NCBI GenBank assembly: GCA_903913645.1
Contig: CAIWMA010000483.1
Span: 1-47,453, forward strand
Direction of reading: 5' to 3'
Origin: an uncultured Bacteroidales bacterium
GTDB taxonomy: Bacteria > Bacteroidota > Bacteroidia > Bacteroidales > UBA4417
Length of the DNA: 47,453 nucleotides
How positions within the stretch are numbered: the stretch's first letter is position 1; every line of letters starts with the position of its first letter. A model generated the notes under the pieces. The model was not told the origin of the DNA. It worked only from the letters and a program-made list of their open reading frames with translations, and ran no database searches. A program made the translations under genes and the position numbers. Below are positions 1 through 9,360 of the stretch, piece by piece.

Positions 1-2
1 CA

Positions 3-710
3 AAAAGTACAGCAGCATATTACAATGGCAAATCATATAATAAGAACAACGTTGAATATGTGATGTCAAATACCTATTGGTACCAGGATATTTATCATGC
101 TTTGGGAGCACATGAATCAGTTGAAGTTGCGGGGTTGCCTGACAATATGCACTATAAACTTGCCATGCAGCCAGGCTTATATGCCCAGTATTGCTTTAAT
201 TCCACTTTTGCGCTGATGATCGAGTTTAATTATATGAAGCTCAAAGCAAATGATGTTATTACGTTTGATGTTGATCCACCACAGGATTATCTTGGCCAAC
301 ATCAATTGATTTTATGCCCCATGCGTGGTGTTGAAGAACGGATTTATGCCGATATAGGCCTTAAACGCACCTACCCCAAAACGGATAAGTTATCCTATTT
401 TATAATGGGCGGGGTGAATGTGAACAGCACGCAGGTTAAAAAATCTTCCTTTTACGTGGAGGAAGTCGAATACAGCATGATCAATGTGTATGCTAATGGG
501 GGGTATGTTCCAAATGGTAACACACAGTCCTTTAGTGTTTACCAGGGAGGAATCGGGGTAGGTGGATTTGGTGGTGCAGGCGTAGCACTTACCTTTGGAA
601 ATAGCGTTGTTATAGAATCCGGCTTTACCGCGCACTGGCTAATGGTGCAGCTCGACGGCTACAAAAATATGAATCCCGGGATCGGAGCATTTATACGATT
701 CATGTACTAA
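3..710 (+). CDS. Outer-membrane beta-barrel protein, C-terminal part (5' end outside window)
   Basis: The reading frame is open to the left edge, so the start lies outside the window; the GTG and ATG at 60-65 are internal in-frame codons, not a convincing start. The visible 235 or so residues alternate short hydrophobic/aromatic strands with polar loops, have several Gly-rich turns (around 540-600) and end in an aromatic residue (GAFIRFMY), as expected for a BAM-assembled outer-membrane barrel. No enzymatic motif is seen. Family knowledge: porin-like or OmpA-like small barrels of this sort are common orphans in Bacteroidota. The function is unknown. It lies 29 bp before the acyltransferase gene on the same strand and may be cotranscribed with it. 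Confidence 0.7.
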   Translation, partial: KSTAAYYNGKSYNKNNVEYVMSNTYWYQDIYHALGAHESVEVAGLPDNMHYKLAMQPGLYAQYCFNSTFALMIEFNYMKLKANDVITFDVDPPQDYLGQHQLILCPMRGVEERIYADIGLKRTYPKTDKLSYFIMGGVNVNSTQVKKSSFYVEEVEYSMINVYANGGYVPNGNTQSFSVYQGGIGVGGFGGAGVALTFGNSVVIESGFTAHWLMVQLDGYKNMNPGIGAFIRFMY

Positions 711-739
711 ACATCTCACAATTAAACTGCTACAAATTC

Positions 740-1630
740 TTGAAGACAGTCTCTTATATCTTTTTAAGGTTCATGATTATCCTTGTTGGGATTATGCCCT
801 TCCGGATGATGTATGTTTTGTCTGATCTGTTTTATTTTCTTATCTACCATGTAATTGGATACAGGCGCAAAATTGTGGAGTGCAACCTGAGGAATTCATT
901 CCCTGAAAAAAATGCAGCTGAAATCAGTTTGTGTACACAAAAATTCTTTAGTCACCTTTGTGATATCAGCCTCGAAAGCATCAAAGGGTTTTCGATGACA
1001 AAGAAAGAACTTATACGCAGGCACCGCATTTTGAATCCCGAACTAGCTGATCATTATTTCAATATCGGCATCAGCGCCATTGCCGTGCCGGGTCATTACA
1101 ACAATTGGGAGTGGGGGTCGTTATCTCCTGGTTTGCAGATTAAGTATCCGATTGTAGGGTTTTACAAATGCATGAGTAACGGATTGGTCGATACATTTGC
1201 TAAGAAACACAGGGCGAAATTTAATACCCGTCTGGCTTCATTAAAAGAAACCTGTAATACTTTTAATGAACTCTCAGCTGTTCCTCATGCTTATATTATG
1301 GCTGCTGATCAAAGTCCGACAAACCTGAAATCGTGTTATTGGTTTGATTTTTTTAACCAGGATACAGCCTGGCTGCATGGGCCGGAAAAATACGCGCGAA
1401 AATACAACTGGCCAGTAATCTATGTTGATATTCAAAAGGTAAGAAGAGGTTTTTATGAACTGAAACTGGTGCTGCTTACGGATGATCCTGGATCCTTACC
1501 CGATGGTGAAATAACCAGGCTTTATACGCAGCACCTCGAAAAATCAATTATGCAGGAACCAGCCTACTGGCTCTGGTCGCATAAGAGATGGAAGCACAAA
1601 AGGGTTAAGGGATTAGGATTTGGGAATTGA
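740..1630 (+). CDS. Lysophospholipid/lipid A acyltransferase, LpxL/HtrB family
   Basis: This is a 296-aa membrane-anchored acyltransferase. A hydrophobic N-terminal segment (about residues 5-40) is followed by the family's catalytic HX4E motif, visible as H119-Y-N-N-W-E124. The length is normal for LpxL-type enzymes, which add secondary acyl chains to the lipid A precursor at the inner membrane. The start used is a TTG at 740. ATG codons at residues 12 and 19 are alternatives, but they would remove part of the membrane anchor. Which acyl group or acceptor is used cannot be read from sequence. No lpx or kdt genes are adjacent, so the assignment rests on the motif and the overall pattern. Confidence 0.82.
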   Translation: MKTVSYIFLRFMIILVGIMPFRMMYVLSDLFYFLIYHVIGYRRKIVECNLRNSFPEKNAAEISLCTQKFFSHLCDISLESIKGFSMTKKELIRRHRILNPELADHYFNIGISAIAVPGHYNNWEWGSLSPGLQIKYPIVGFYKCMSNGLVDTFAKKHRAKFNTRLASLKETCNTFNELSAVPHAYIMAADQSPTNLKSCYWFDFFNQDTAWLHGPEKYARKYNWPVIYVDIQKVRRGFYELKLVLLTDDPGSLPDGEITRLYTQHLEKSIMQEPAYWLWSHKRWKHKRVKGLGFGN

Positions 1631-1850
1631 AAAGTTTCAGGTTTCAGGTTTAAAGGTTCAATGATCAAGCGATCTCACTATTCTGCTTCAGATTCTTCTC
1701 TTTGAACTTTTTAGTTGCAGCTTTGCTTTTTAACTATTGCATTTTAACTTTTGTCCCTTTGCATTTTAACTTTCCCGATTCGAAGATTAACCTATCCGAA
1801 TAACTATTTTCGATTAACAAATAACCATTAACCATTAATCATTAACTCCC
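1631..1850. repeat. Intergenic region with short direct repeats
   Basis: This convergent intergenic DNA holds a 15-bp direct repeat, TTGCATTTTAACTTT, at 1737-1751 and 1759-1773 (22-bp period). It also holds a 7-bp tandem array (ACCATTA, ACCATTA, ATCATTA) at 1824-1844. TTTCAGG is repeated near 1635. I see no gene or clear terminator hairpin. Confidence 0.6.
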
Positions 1851-3644
1851 TTACCCCCCGGAGTACATATTCTCAATTTCTTCTTTAAACTGCTCAGCAA
1901 CCACTCGGCGTTTTATTTTAAGGGAAGGCGTTAATTCACCAGTCTGTATAGTAAACTCTGCCGGAAGCAGAGCTATTTTTTTCACTTGTTCGTAGGGTGA
2001 CAAGTCTTTTTGAAGTTCATCTATCCGCTTCTGATAGAATTCTATTACGGCTTTTTCTTTTACCTGGTATTCCTTTTTAATTTTTTCAAAGCCCATCTCT
2101 TTCATCAACTCATCGAAAGCAATTGCTGCAGGAACTACAAGCGCTGTAACGTATTTGCGCTCGCTTCCTATTATAGTTATCTGTTCAATATATTTATCGT
2201 CAGACAGCAAGGATTCAATTTTCTGTGGTGCAATGTATTTCCCGGATGATGTTTTTATGATGTCCTTAATGCGGTCTGTAAGGAAAAGATACCCGTTTTC
2301 ATCGAGCCGGCCTGCATCTCCGGTGCTGAAATATCCATCTTTCAGAACTTCGGCAGTAAGTTCCGGTTTCTTGTAATATCCCTTGAAAACAGTCCCGCCT
2401 TTTACCATGATCTCATTGTTTTCTCCTATTTTCACCTCCAGCAGTGGCATAACTTTACCTACTGAATTTGTATTTATATCATCGTCGAGCAGGCAGGTAA
2501 CGGAGGCAACGGTTTCGGTGAGACCATAGCCTATTTTAATATGAATGCCGACTTGTTCAAAAAAATGAATAATATCGAGCGAAAGGGCAGCACCCCCGCA
2601 TACCATAAACCTGAAATTTCCGCCAAGGACTGCACGTCCTTTGGAGAGAACAAGTTTATCTGCAATAGCATAGGCGATACGCAGACCGAACGGAACAGGT
2701 TGTTTGATACACAGGTAGTTGAAGCGTTTGCCTCCCATACTGATCGCCCATTTAAACATAGCCTGTTTTGTTTTAGAGCTTCTTGAAATTTTGGAATTCA
2801 CACCTTCATACGTTTTTTCGAAGAAACGCGGAACCGAGCACATCACCGTTGGTTTAACTACCTGAACAGCATCAACTACTTCCTTTGGATTACGCAGGTA
2901 ATATGACGTCATTCCTTTGCTCAAAGCGATAAATGTCCACCCTCTTTCAAATATATGGCTGAGTGGAAGGAAGCAAAGTGAAACATCTTTATCACTGATA
3001 GTAATCCGTAAATCGTGAATGCGCACACAATGCATGAAATTTCCGACCGAAAGCATCACACCTTTTGGTTCGCCTGAAGTACCTGAAGTATAAAGAATAG
3101 AACAAAGATCCTGTTCTTTAGCCTCACTTGAGACAGCCTGCAGTTGCTCATCGTATTTTGTGTCACGTCCTGAGTTCATGAAATCAGAAAAATATTCGGA
3201 AGGAGTTTCTTTATTGAATTTTACATTTGGATCAAACACTACAATTTTACGAAGAGTAGAAATTTTTCTGACAAGTTCATCTGCAACATCATATTGCTCC
3301 TGTTCCCCAACAAGTAAGAGCACACTTTCTGTTTCATTAATCATATATTCTGCCTGGGCGGCGCTTGTTGATGAAAACAAAGGCACAGATACAGCGCGAA
3401 TTAGTTGCAAAGCGTAATCGCATATAGTCCATTCGGGCATATTGCGCGACATAATGGCAACCTTGTCGCCCGGTTTCACACCATTGGTTAGCAGCGCTTT
3501 TGCTGTATCCTGAATGCTTTGCCAGAATTCTGTCCAGCTGATAGGGGTCCAGCTTTTATCACTTTTCTGGTAGAAAAGCGCGTTTCGCGAACCGTATTTT
3601 ATACTGTTTTCGCGGATTATCGAGGTAAGAAGCTGGTTTTCCAT
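1851..3644 (-). CDS. Long-chain acyl-CoA synthetase (AMP-forming)
   Basis: This 597-aa ANL-superfamily enzyme activates long-chain fatty acids with ATP and CoA through an acyl-AMP intermediate, at the membrane or in the cytosol. The AMP-binding P-loop YTSGTSGEPKG lies at about 185-195, the GYGLTET motif at about 372-378, the STGDAG motif near 437 and the hinge/lysine region DRIKDIIKTSSGKYIAP at about 453-469. Length and motif order match bacterial FACS-like enzymes. It is a monocistronic minus-strand gene that diverges from an ABC-F gene across 261 bp. I found no TAnnTTTG-type element for it. The chain-length preference cannot be told from sequence. Confidence 0.92.
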   Translation of the reverse strand: MENQLLTSIIRENSIKYGSRNALFYQKSDKSWTPISWTEFWQSIQDTAKALLTNGVKPGDKVAIMSRNMPEWTICDYALQLIRAVSVPLFSSTSAAQAEYMINETESVLLLVGEQEQYDVADELVRKISTLRKIVVFDPNVKFNKETPSEYFSDFMNSGRDTKYDEQLQAVSSEAKEQDLCSILYTSGTSGEPKGVMLSVGNFMHCVRIHDLRITISDKDVSLCFLPLSHIFERGWTFIALSKGMTSYYLRNPKEVVDAVQVVKPTVMCSVPRFFEKTYEGVNSKISRSSKTKQAMFKWAISMGGKRFNYLCIKQPVPFGLRIAYAIADKLVLSKGRAVLGGNFRFMVCGGAALSLDIIHFFEQVGIHIKIGYGLTETVASVTCLLDDDINTNSVGKVMPLLEVKIGENNEIMVKGGTVFKGYYKKPELTAEVLKDGYFSTGDAGRLDENGYLFLTDRIKDIIKTSSGKYIAPQKIESLLSDDKYIEQITIIGSERKYVTALVVPAAIAFDELMKEMGFEKIKKEYQVKEKAVIEFYQKRIDELQKDLSPYEQVKKIALLPAEFTIQTGELTPSLKIKRRVVAEQFKEEIENMYSGG

Positions 3645-3851
3645 GATGAATAATTTGTGGGGTTATGCATTTTGTAAATGAGGGCAGATGTGACTTCTGT
3701 TTTTCATGTTTACTATTTGTTAACCGGAAACAGATCATTTCAAATCGAGGTAAAGGTATAATAATATTATAAAATGAACAATACATGTTGATAGCTATAT
3801 ATTAGGCTTTTGACTTCATTTTCATTTGAAAAACCTGCATTTGTAACTGCT

Positions 3852-3885
3852 TTGCCGAAAAACTCCTCCAAAAACGGTATCTTTG
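3852..3885 (+). promoter_or_regulatory. Predicted Bacteroidota promoter of the ABC-F gene
   Basis: TATCTTTG at 3878-3885 matches the TAnnTTTG -7 consensus exactly. A TTG at 3852-3854 lies 23 bp upstream, slightly more than the usual 19-21 bp. The expected start point is near 3892, a short leader before the ATG at 3906. Confidence 0.6.
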
Positions 3886-3905
3886 CGCCTCATTAACAAA
3901 CAGAA

Positions 3906-5549
3906 ATGATTTCAGTAGACGGACTTACGGTAGAGTTTGGAGGGACCACGCTTTTTAAAGATGTATCTTTTGCAATAAATGAAAAGGACAGGATTGCGCT
4001 TATGGGCAAGAATGGCGCAGGAAAATCAACTTTACTTAAAATAATTTCAGGCACCAAATCAGCCACCCGTGGCAAGGTGTCAGCACCCAGAGACGCAGTA
4101 ATTGCTTATTTGCCACAACATTTGCTGGCTAACGACAGCCGCACCGTTTTTGAAGAGGCAGCCCAGGCTTTTGCCCAGGTTTTCGAAATGCAGCACGAAA
4201 TTGATGACTTGAATAACCAGCTCTCGACACGTACCGATTATGAGTCGGCTGAATATTATGAGATTATTGAGCAGCTTTCAGCCCTCAGCGAAAAATTCTA
4301 TTCCATCGAAGAAATCAACTATGATGCTGAAGTTGAAAAGATATTACTAGGCCTTGGATTTCTGCGCGAGGATTTTAACCGCCCAACAGGCGAATTCAGT
4401 GGTGGGTGGCGTATGCGCATCGAACTGGCCAAAATTCTGCTTCAAAAACCAGATCTTTTGCTTCTTGATGAACCAACCAACCATATGGATATTGAGTCTA
4501 TTCAGTGGTTCGAGGATTTCCTGATCAACAGCGCGAAAGCGGTTATCGTAATTTCGCACGACCGGGCATTTGTTGACAATATTACAACCCGTACCATCGA
4601 AGTAACCATGGGGCGGATTTACGACTACAAGGTAAACTATTCATCATACCTTCAACTACGCGGTGAAAGACGCGAACAGCAACAGAAGCAGTTCGACGAG
4701 CAACAAAAATTTATTGCCGATAACCAGGATTTTATCGACCGCTTTCGCGGAACCTATTCGAAGACTAACCAGGTGCAGTCGCGTGTTAAAATGCTTGAAA
4801 AACTTCCGGCAATTGAGGTTGACGAAGAAGATAATTCATCTCTGCGCCTTAAGTTTCCTCCTTCACCGCGATCAGGAAGTTACCCTGTGATACTGGAAGA
4901 AATGTCTAAAAGTTACGGAGAGCACAATGTTTTTTCGAACGCTTCATTTAGCATTGTTCGTGGTGAACGGGTTGCTTTTGTCGGGAAAAACGGCGAAGGC
5001 AAATCGACTATGGTTAAAAGCCTGATGGGTGAAGTTGATTACGAGGGCAAACTTGCACTCGGTCACAACACAATGATCGGCTATTTTGCCCAGAATGAAG
5101 CTTCGTTGCTTGATGAAGAAAATACAGTATTCCAAACCATTGATGATGTAGCCAAAGGTGACATTCGTACAAAAATAAAAGATCTGCTTGGGGCATTTAT
5201 GTTTGGTGGTGACAGCTGGAACAAAAAGGTAAAAGTCCTTTCGGGAGGCGAACGCACCCGCCTGGCTATGATCAAATTGTTGCTTGAACCAGTGAATCTT
5301 CTTATCCTGGATGAGCCTACCAACCACCTGGATATGAAAACCAAAGATATCCTGAAAAGTGCTTTGCAGGATTACGACGGTACGCTGATACTGGTTTCGC
5401 ACGACCGCGATTTCCTTGATGGTCTTGTGAGTAAAGTATTTGAATTCGGCAATAAACAGGTTAAAGAGCATCTCACTGATATCAATGGTTTCCTTGAAAA
5501 GAAGAAAATGGAGAACCTGCGGGAATTGGAGAGGACAGGGAAGAAATAG
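3906..5549 (+). CDS. ABC-F family ATPase (ribosome-associated, no membrane domain)
   Basis: This 547-aa protein has two ABC ATPase domains joined by a charged linker (about 250-300) and no transmembrane segment, which is the ABC-F layout. NBD1 has Walker A GKNGAGKST (34-42), signature FSGGW (164-168) and Walker B DEPTNHMD (188-195). NBD2 has GKNGEGKST (360-368), LSGGE (445-449) and DEPTNHLD (469-476). Both ATP sites look intact. Family knowledge: ABC-F proteins act at the ribosomal E site in translation quality control or antibiotic protection. The Lys/Glu-rich C-terminal end resembles YheS/Uup-like housekeeping members more than resistance determinants, but this is inference. It is useful as an intact comparison for the second ABC-F gene at 24103. 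Confidence 0.9.
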   Translation: MISVDGLTVEFGGTTLFKDVSFAINEKDRIALMGKNGAGKSTLLKIISGTKSATRGKVSAPRDAVIAYLPQHLLANDSRTVFEEAAQAFAQVFEMQHEIDDLNNQLSTRTDYESAEYYEIIEQLSALSEKFYSIEEINYDAEVEKILLGLGFLREDFNRPTGEFSGGWRMRIELAKILLQKPDLLLLDEPTNHMDIESIQWFEDFLINSAKAVIVISHDRAFVDNITTRTIEVTMGRIYDYKVNYSSYLQLRGERREQQQKQFDEQQKFIADNQDFIDRFRGTYSKTNQVQSRVKMLEKLPAIEVDEEDNSSLRLKFPPSPRSGSYPVILEEMSKSYGEHNVFSNASFSIVRGERVAFVGKNGEGKSTMVKSLMGEVDYEGKLALGHNTMIGYFAQNEASLLDEENTVFQTIDDVAKGDIRTKIKDLLGAFMFGGDSWNKKVKVLSGGERTRLAMIKLLLEPVNLLILDEPTNHLDMKTKDILKSALQDYDGTLILVSHDRDFLDGLVSKVFEFGNKQVKEHLTDINGFLEKKKMENLRELERTGKK

Positions 5550-5671
5550 GGGATAGAGAAAAGTGAAACGTGAAAAATTTCCTGGCTGATCTCTGATCTT
5601 TTTAAGGTACTATTTATTTCTGATGACGTGAACAATCTGTTTTTCTGATTTTTAACAAAACATTCCATTGA

Positions 5672-5693
5672 TTAAACAGTTATTACTGTTTAA
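5672..5693. promoter_or_regulatory. Perfect inverted repeat upstream of the capA-like gene
   Basis: The arms TTAAACAGT (5672-5680) and ACTGTTTAA (5685-5693) are perfect 9-bp complements around a TATT spacer. The element ends 35 bp before the ATG at 5729. There is no T-tract, so an operator is more likely than a terminator. The cognate regulator is unknown. Confidence 0.4.
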
Positions 5694-5728
5694 ACCATTT
5701 GCTCCGATTCCCTTAAGTTATTTATAGA

Positions 5729-6919
5729 ATGGCAACTCCCCAAAAGTCCGGCAATAGAAAATCTCCGTTTTATACTTTTCTGAAGAAAAGGATCATGCGG
5801 ATATCACTGATATTGTCAGCAGCCGTGTTACTTGCATTTTTGCCTTACAAAACATCAGAAAGTGCATCCAATCTTGTTGCACCTATTGCGGTGCATGAGA
5901 TAACTCTGATTTTTACCGGTGATATCATGCAGCATATGCCGCAAGTGGATGCCGCATGGAATGAAGAGCTGGGTGTTTATGTTTATGATTCGTGCTTCAG
6001 GTATATTAAGCCCTGGTTGGCAGGTGCTGACCTGGCAATCTCTAACCTCGAAACTACCCTGGCTGGTAAACCCTACAGCGGTTACCCGGCTTTCAGTTCG
6101 CCTGATGAACTTGTTAAAGGCATGCTAAATGCTGGTATCGACATTGTTGGAACAGCAAATAATCATTGCTGTGACCGTGGCCGGAATGGCATCGAACGCA
6201 CTACCTCAATTCTCGACAGCCTTGGAATGATGCATATGGGAACATACAAAAATGCGGAAGCATATGGTAAAACAAATCCAAGGATTATAAATACAAGAGG
6301 TTTTAGGCTGGCTTTTTTGAATTATACCTATGGTACCAATGGTATCCCGGTACCGGAAAATAATGTTGTGAGCCTCATCGAAAAAGACCGCATGCAGTCT
6401 GATATGAAAGCGGCTGGCGATTCAGCTGTAGACATGAAGATTGTATTTATTCACTGGGGCGAGGAATACCAGCGGGCACCAAATGATTTTCAGAAAGATA
6501 TTGCAGCTTATTTATTCGCTCATGGTGCTGATATTATTATTGGCTCGCACCCGCATGTCATACAGCCAATGGAATGGCGCAAATCGGACACCCTGAAAAA
6601 AGATCAACTGGTGGTCTGGTCGTTGGGGAATTATGTTTCGAACCAGCGAAAACGATATACAGATGGTGGCACCATGTTTTCGATAAAGCTTCAGAAAGAA
6701 GCGGGGCATACAAAGATAAAAGATGCCGGTTACCAGCTGACCTGGGTCCATAATCCTTTAGAAAAGGGGAAAAGGCAATACTATATTCTTCCGGCTGCCA
6801 GGTTTGAGAATGATACTGTTTTGCTGGATCCACAGGCGCGTGGCGATTTGAAGCTTTTCTTATCCGACTCGCGGGAATTGCTGGATGGAAATAATTTGAA
6901 TATAAAGGAAATAAAGTAG
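5729..6919 (+). CDS. CapA-family (PGA_cap) metallophosphatase-like protein
   Basis: This is a 396-aa exported protein. A hydrophobic segment at about 24-40 follows a basic stretch, so it is a signal peptide or anchor; M23 (near 5795) would give a more usual signal peptide and is a plausible alternative start. The CapA/calcineurin-like fold motifs are in order: FTGD (62-65), SNLE (105-108), ANNH (143-146), HWGEEY (242-247) and GSHPH (272-276). Family knowledge: CapA proteins are associated with poly-gamma-glutamate or capsule synthesis, but many stand-alone homologues have no proven role. No capB, capC or other capsule genes are nearby, so only the family is secure. Confidence 0.85.
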   Translation: MATPQKSGNRKSPFYTFLKKRIMRISLILSAAVLLAFLPYKTSESASNLVAPIAVHEITLIFTGDIMQHMPQVDAAWNEELGVYVYDSCFRYIKPWLAGADLAISNLETTLAGKPYSGYPAFSSPDELVKGMLNAGIDIVGTANNHCCDRGRNGIERTTSILDSLGMMHMGTYKNAEAYGKTNPRIINTRGFRLAFLNYTYGTNGIPVPENNVVSLIEKDRMQSDMKAAGDSAVDMKIVFIHWGEEYQRAPNDFQKDIAAYLFAHGADIIIGSHPHVIQPMEWRKSDTLKKDQLVVWSLGNYVSNQRKRYTDGGTMFSIKLQKEAGHTKIKDAGYQLTWVHNPLEKGKRQYYILPAARFENDTVLLDPQARGDLKLFLSDSRELLDGNNLNIKEIK

Positions 6920-6974
6920 CTGGTTAAACTATAATGACTTGTTGCTGATGACTACTCAAAATTAATGAGTTGTC

Positions 6975-7005
6975 TTGATTCTCTAAAAGAGAAGTCATAT
7001 CTTTA
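6975..7005 (+). promoter_or_regulatory. Predicted otsAB promoter with an inverted repeat in its spacer
   Basis: TTG at 6975-6977 and TATCTTTA at 6998-7005 are separated by 20 bp, matching the Bacteroidota TTG-N20-TAnnTTTG form except for the last base. A perfect 6-bp inverted repeat (TTCTCT, AAA, AGAGAA; 6979-6993) fills the spacer. A second repeat (ATTGTTC, 8-nt loop, GAACAAT; 7041-7062) lies in the predicted leader of about 100 nt. Confidence 0.45.
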
Positions 7006-7112
7006 CCTTTACAAACGAACGTATTCCGGATCTGCCATCGATTGTTCCGATATCAGAACAATATGTCATTCTCTGCTAATTATGTACGTCACAAATTCCT
7101 AAAATCAGCCAA

Positions 7113-9320
7113 ATGAAGCGACTTTTTATAATCTCCAACAGGCTGCCCTTGCAGGTAACCGAAGTGAACGGAAGAAAAGAAATACTTCCTGTTACCGACG
7201 GATTCGATTCAGGGCTGAAAAAGTTTTATCAATCTTATGATATCAAATGGATTGGACGCGGAGGTGTAAATATCGACGAAATCAGCGAGGCTGAAAAAAT
7301 AAATATCGACAACAATTTCCGCAAGGATAATTGCATTCCTGTTTACCTTGATAAGCAGTTGCGGACTGAATTCCTCGAAGGATTTTGTGATAATACCATC
7401 TGGCCGCTGTTTAATTATTTTACGCAGATTGCAAAGTACAATCCCACGAACTGGGAAGCGTATAAAAAAGTGAACCAGATATTTGCTGCAATAGTTTCAA
7501 AATATGTAACCGAGGACGACGTAATCTGGATTCATGATCATCATTTGATGTTGTTGCCGCAATTGATACGTGAAAAATTCCCAAATATATCGATCGGGTA
7601 TTTCCAGCATATTCCTTTTCCTTCCTTCGAGATTTTCCGCCTTTTACCATGGCGCATGGAACTGCTCGAAGGCATGCTCAGTGCTGACCTTGTTGGTTTT
7701 CATACTTACGATTATCAAAGACACTTTATGAGCTGTGTCCGAAGGTTACTTGGGCACGAAACCGTTTTTAACCGCATCAGGTTGAACGAACGGATTGCAA
7801 TGGTTGACGCTTTCCCCAAAGGAATTGATTTTGATTATTTCTATAATACGGCTAAAGAACTTGCGAAGAATACTGACGATCAGAAGTCGGAAATCCGCAA
7901 TGAAATTGAATATTTAAAGAAGGCAAAAAAGCGAAAAATCGTACTGTCAGTTGACCGGCTCGATTATACCAAGGGAATCCCTGACAGGCTTCGTGCTTTT
8001 GAGCTTTTCCTTGAAACTCACCCGGAATATATGGGTAAGGTGAGCCTTTTCCTGTTCGTAATTCCTTCGCGCGAAACGATAACGGATTACAAAGCGTTGA
8101 AAAAACAAACGGATGAGTTGGTCGGGCGCCTGAATGGGAAATACGGAACTATAGGCTGGATGCCGGTTTCATATTTTTACAAAGCGTTAAGCAGGCTCGA
8201 AATGATCGAATTATACAGCAGTGCCGATATCGCTTTAATTACGCCAACCCGCGACGGGATGAACCTGAATGCTAAGGAATATATTGCTTGCCGGACGGAT
8301 GAAAAAGGCGTTCTCATTTTAAGTGAAATGGCAGGTGCCGCCAAAGAGCTTGGCGAATCGTTGATAGTAAATCCAAACAACAAAGCCGAAGTAGCCGAAG
8401 CAATTTACCAGGCACTTAATATGCCAGAGTCAGAACAGGCCGAACGTATTTCAGTGCTTCAAAAAAGGCTGAAGATATATAATGAAGAGCGTTGGGCCAG
8501 CGACTTTATTAACAGCCTCGAAAGTGTGAAAGCCCTTCAGGCGACCAACTTTACCCGCAAAGTCAGCAGCTCCATAGTAACTGAATTGGTTGATACCTAT
8601 AAAAATTCAGGAAAGCGGATAATATTCCTGGATTATGATGGCACGCTTACCGGTTTTTATAAAGATCCGCAAATGGCCAATCCCGACAAGGAACTATATT
8701 CAATTATCGAAAAACTGATTGCCGACGAAAATAATACCGTTGTTATCATCAGCGGCAGAGATAAAGAAACGTTATCAAAGTGGTTTGATAAATCGCCCCG
8801 GCTGGCATTTATTGCCGAACACGGCGTTTGGAGTAAAAATCCTGAGGGCAACTGGAAAATGACAGACCAGATCGACAAGCAATGGATGGGAATAATAGAG
8901 CCTGTTTTGCAGAATTTTGTGGACCGTACTCCACGTTCGTTTATCGAATACAAAAACTATTCATTGGTTTTCCATTACCGGGGAACGGATCCTGATATGG
9001 GGCAGCAACGTGCCTGGGAACTTAAGGATAACTTAAAAGATTACTTATCCAACCTGAACCTTGAGATTATGGATGGTGACAAGGTAATCGAAATAAAAAA
9101 TGCCGGTATTAACAAAGGTAGGGCTGCCCTGGCTAAGATCGGGAATGTAAAGTTTGATTTTATTTTAGCCATCGGCGACGACTGGACGGATGAATTTACC
9201 TTCAACGCAATGCCAGAGCAAGCCTACACCATCAAAGTAGGAACAAAGGCAACTGCAGCAAAGTACTATGTAAATGATGTAACTGACGTTCGGAGTTTGC
9301 TGCGTAAATTCGAAGAATAA
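7113..9320 (+). CDS. otsAB: Bifunctional trehalose-6-phosphate synthase/phosphatase (OtsA-OtsB fusion)
   Basis: This is a 735-aa two-domain enzyme. The N-terminal GT20 domain (about 1-480) condenses UDP- or ADP-glucose with glucose-6-phosphate. It shows SNRLPLQV at the start, HDHHLMLLP, GFHTYDYQRHF, VDRLDYTKG and DGMNLNAKEY. The C-terminal HAD phosphatase domain begins with D507-Y-D509-G-T and includes IISGRD and a GDDWTDE motif, and removes phosphate to give trehalose. The fusion is complete and in frame. Trehalose serves as a compatible solute and stress protectant. It has its own predicted promoter and a long leader, so it is probably monocistronic. The sugar-nucleotide donor cannot be decided from sequence. 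Confidence 0.95.
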   Translation: MKRLFIISNRLPLQVTEVNGRKEILPVTDGFDSGLKKFYQSYDIKWIGRGGVNIDEISEAEKINIDNNFRKDNCIPVYLDKQLRTEFLEGFCDNTIWPLFNYFTQIAKYNPTNWEAYKKVNQIFAAIVSKYVTEDDVIWIHDHHLMLLPQLIREKFPNISIGYFQHIPFPSFEIFRLLPWRMELLEGMLSADLVGFHTYDYQRHFMSCVRRLLGHETVFNRIRLNERIAMVDAFPKGIDFDYFYNTAKELAKNTDDQKSEIRNEIEYLKKAKKRKIVLSVDRLDYTKGIPDRLRAFELFLETHPEYMGKVSLFLFVIPSRETITDYKALKKQTDELVGRLNGKYGTIGWMPVSYFYKALSRLEMIELYSSADIALITPTRDGMNLNAKEYIACRTDEKGVLILSEMAGAAKELGESLIVNPNNKAEVAEAIYQALNMPESEQAERISVLQKRLKIYNEERWASDFINSLESVKALQATNFTRKVSSSIVTELVDTYKNSGKRIIFLDYDGTLTGFYKDPQMANPDKELYSIIEKLIADENNTVVIISGRDKETLSKWFDKSPRLAFIAEHGVWSKNPEGNWKMTDQIDKQWMGIIEPVLQNFVDRTPRSFIEYKNYSLVFHYRGTDPDMGQQRAWELKDNLKDYLSNLNLEIMDGDKVIEIKNAGINKGRAALAKIGNVKFDFILAIGDDWTDEFTFNAMPEQAYTIKVGTKATAAKYYVNDVTDVRSLLRKFEE

Positions 9321-9360
9321 GTAAATACTGTAGCAGATAACAGACTTTATCCTTTATAGT

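Noticed and set aside
4944..5471. A 175-aa minus-strand ORF opposite the first ABC-F gene
   Set aside because: It is antisense to intact Walker and signature motifs; it is a shadow frame.
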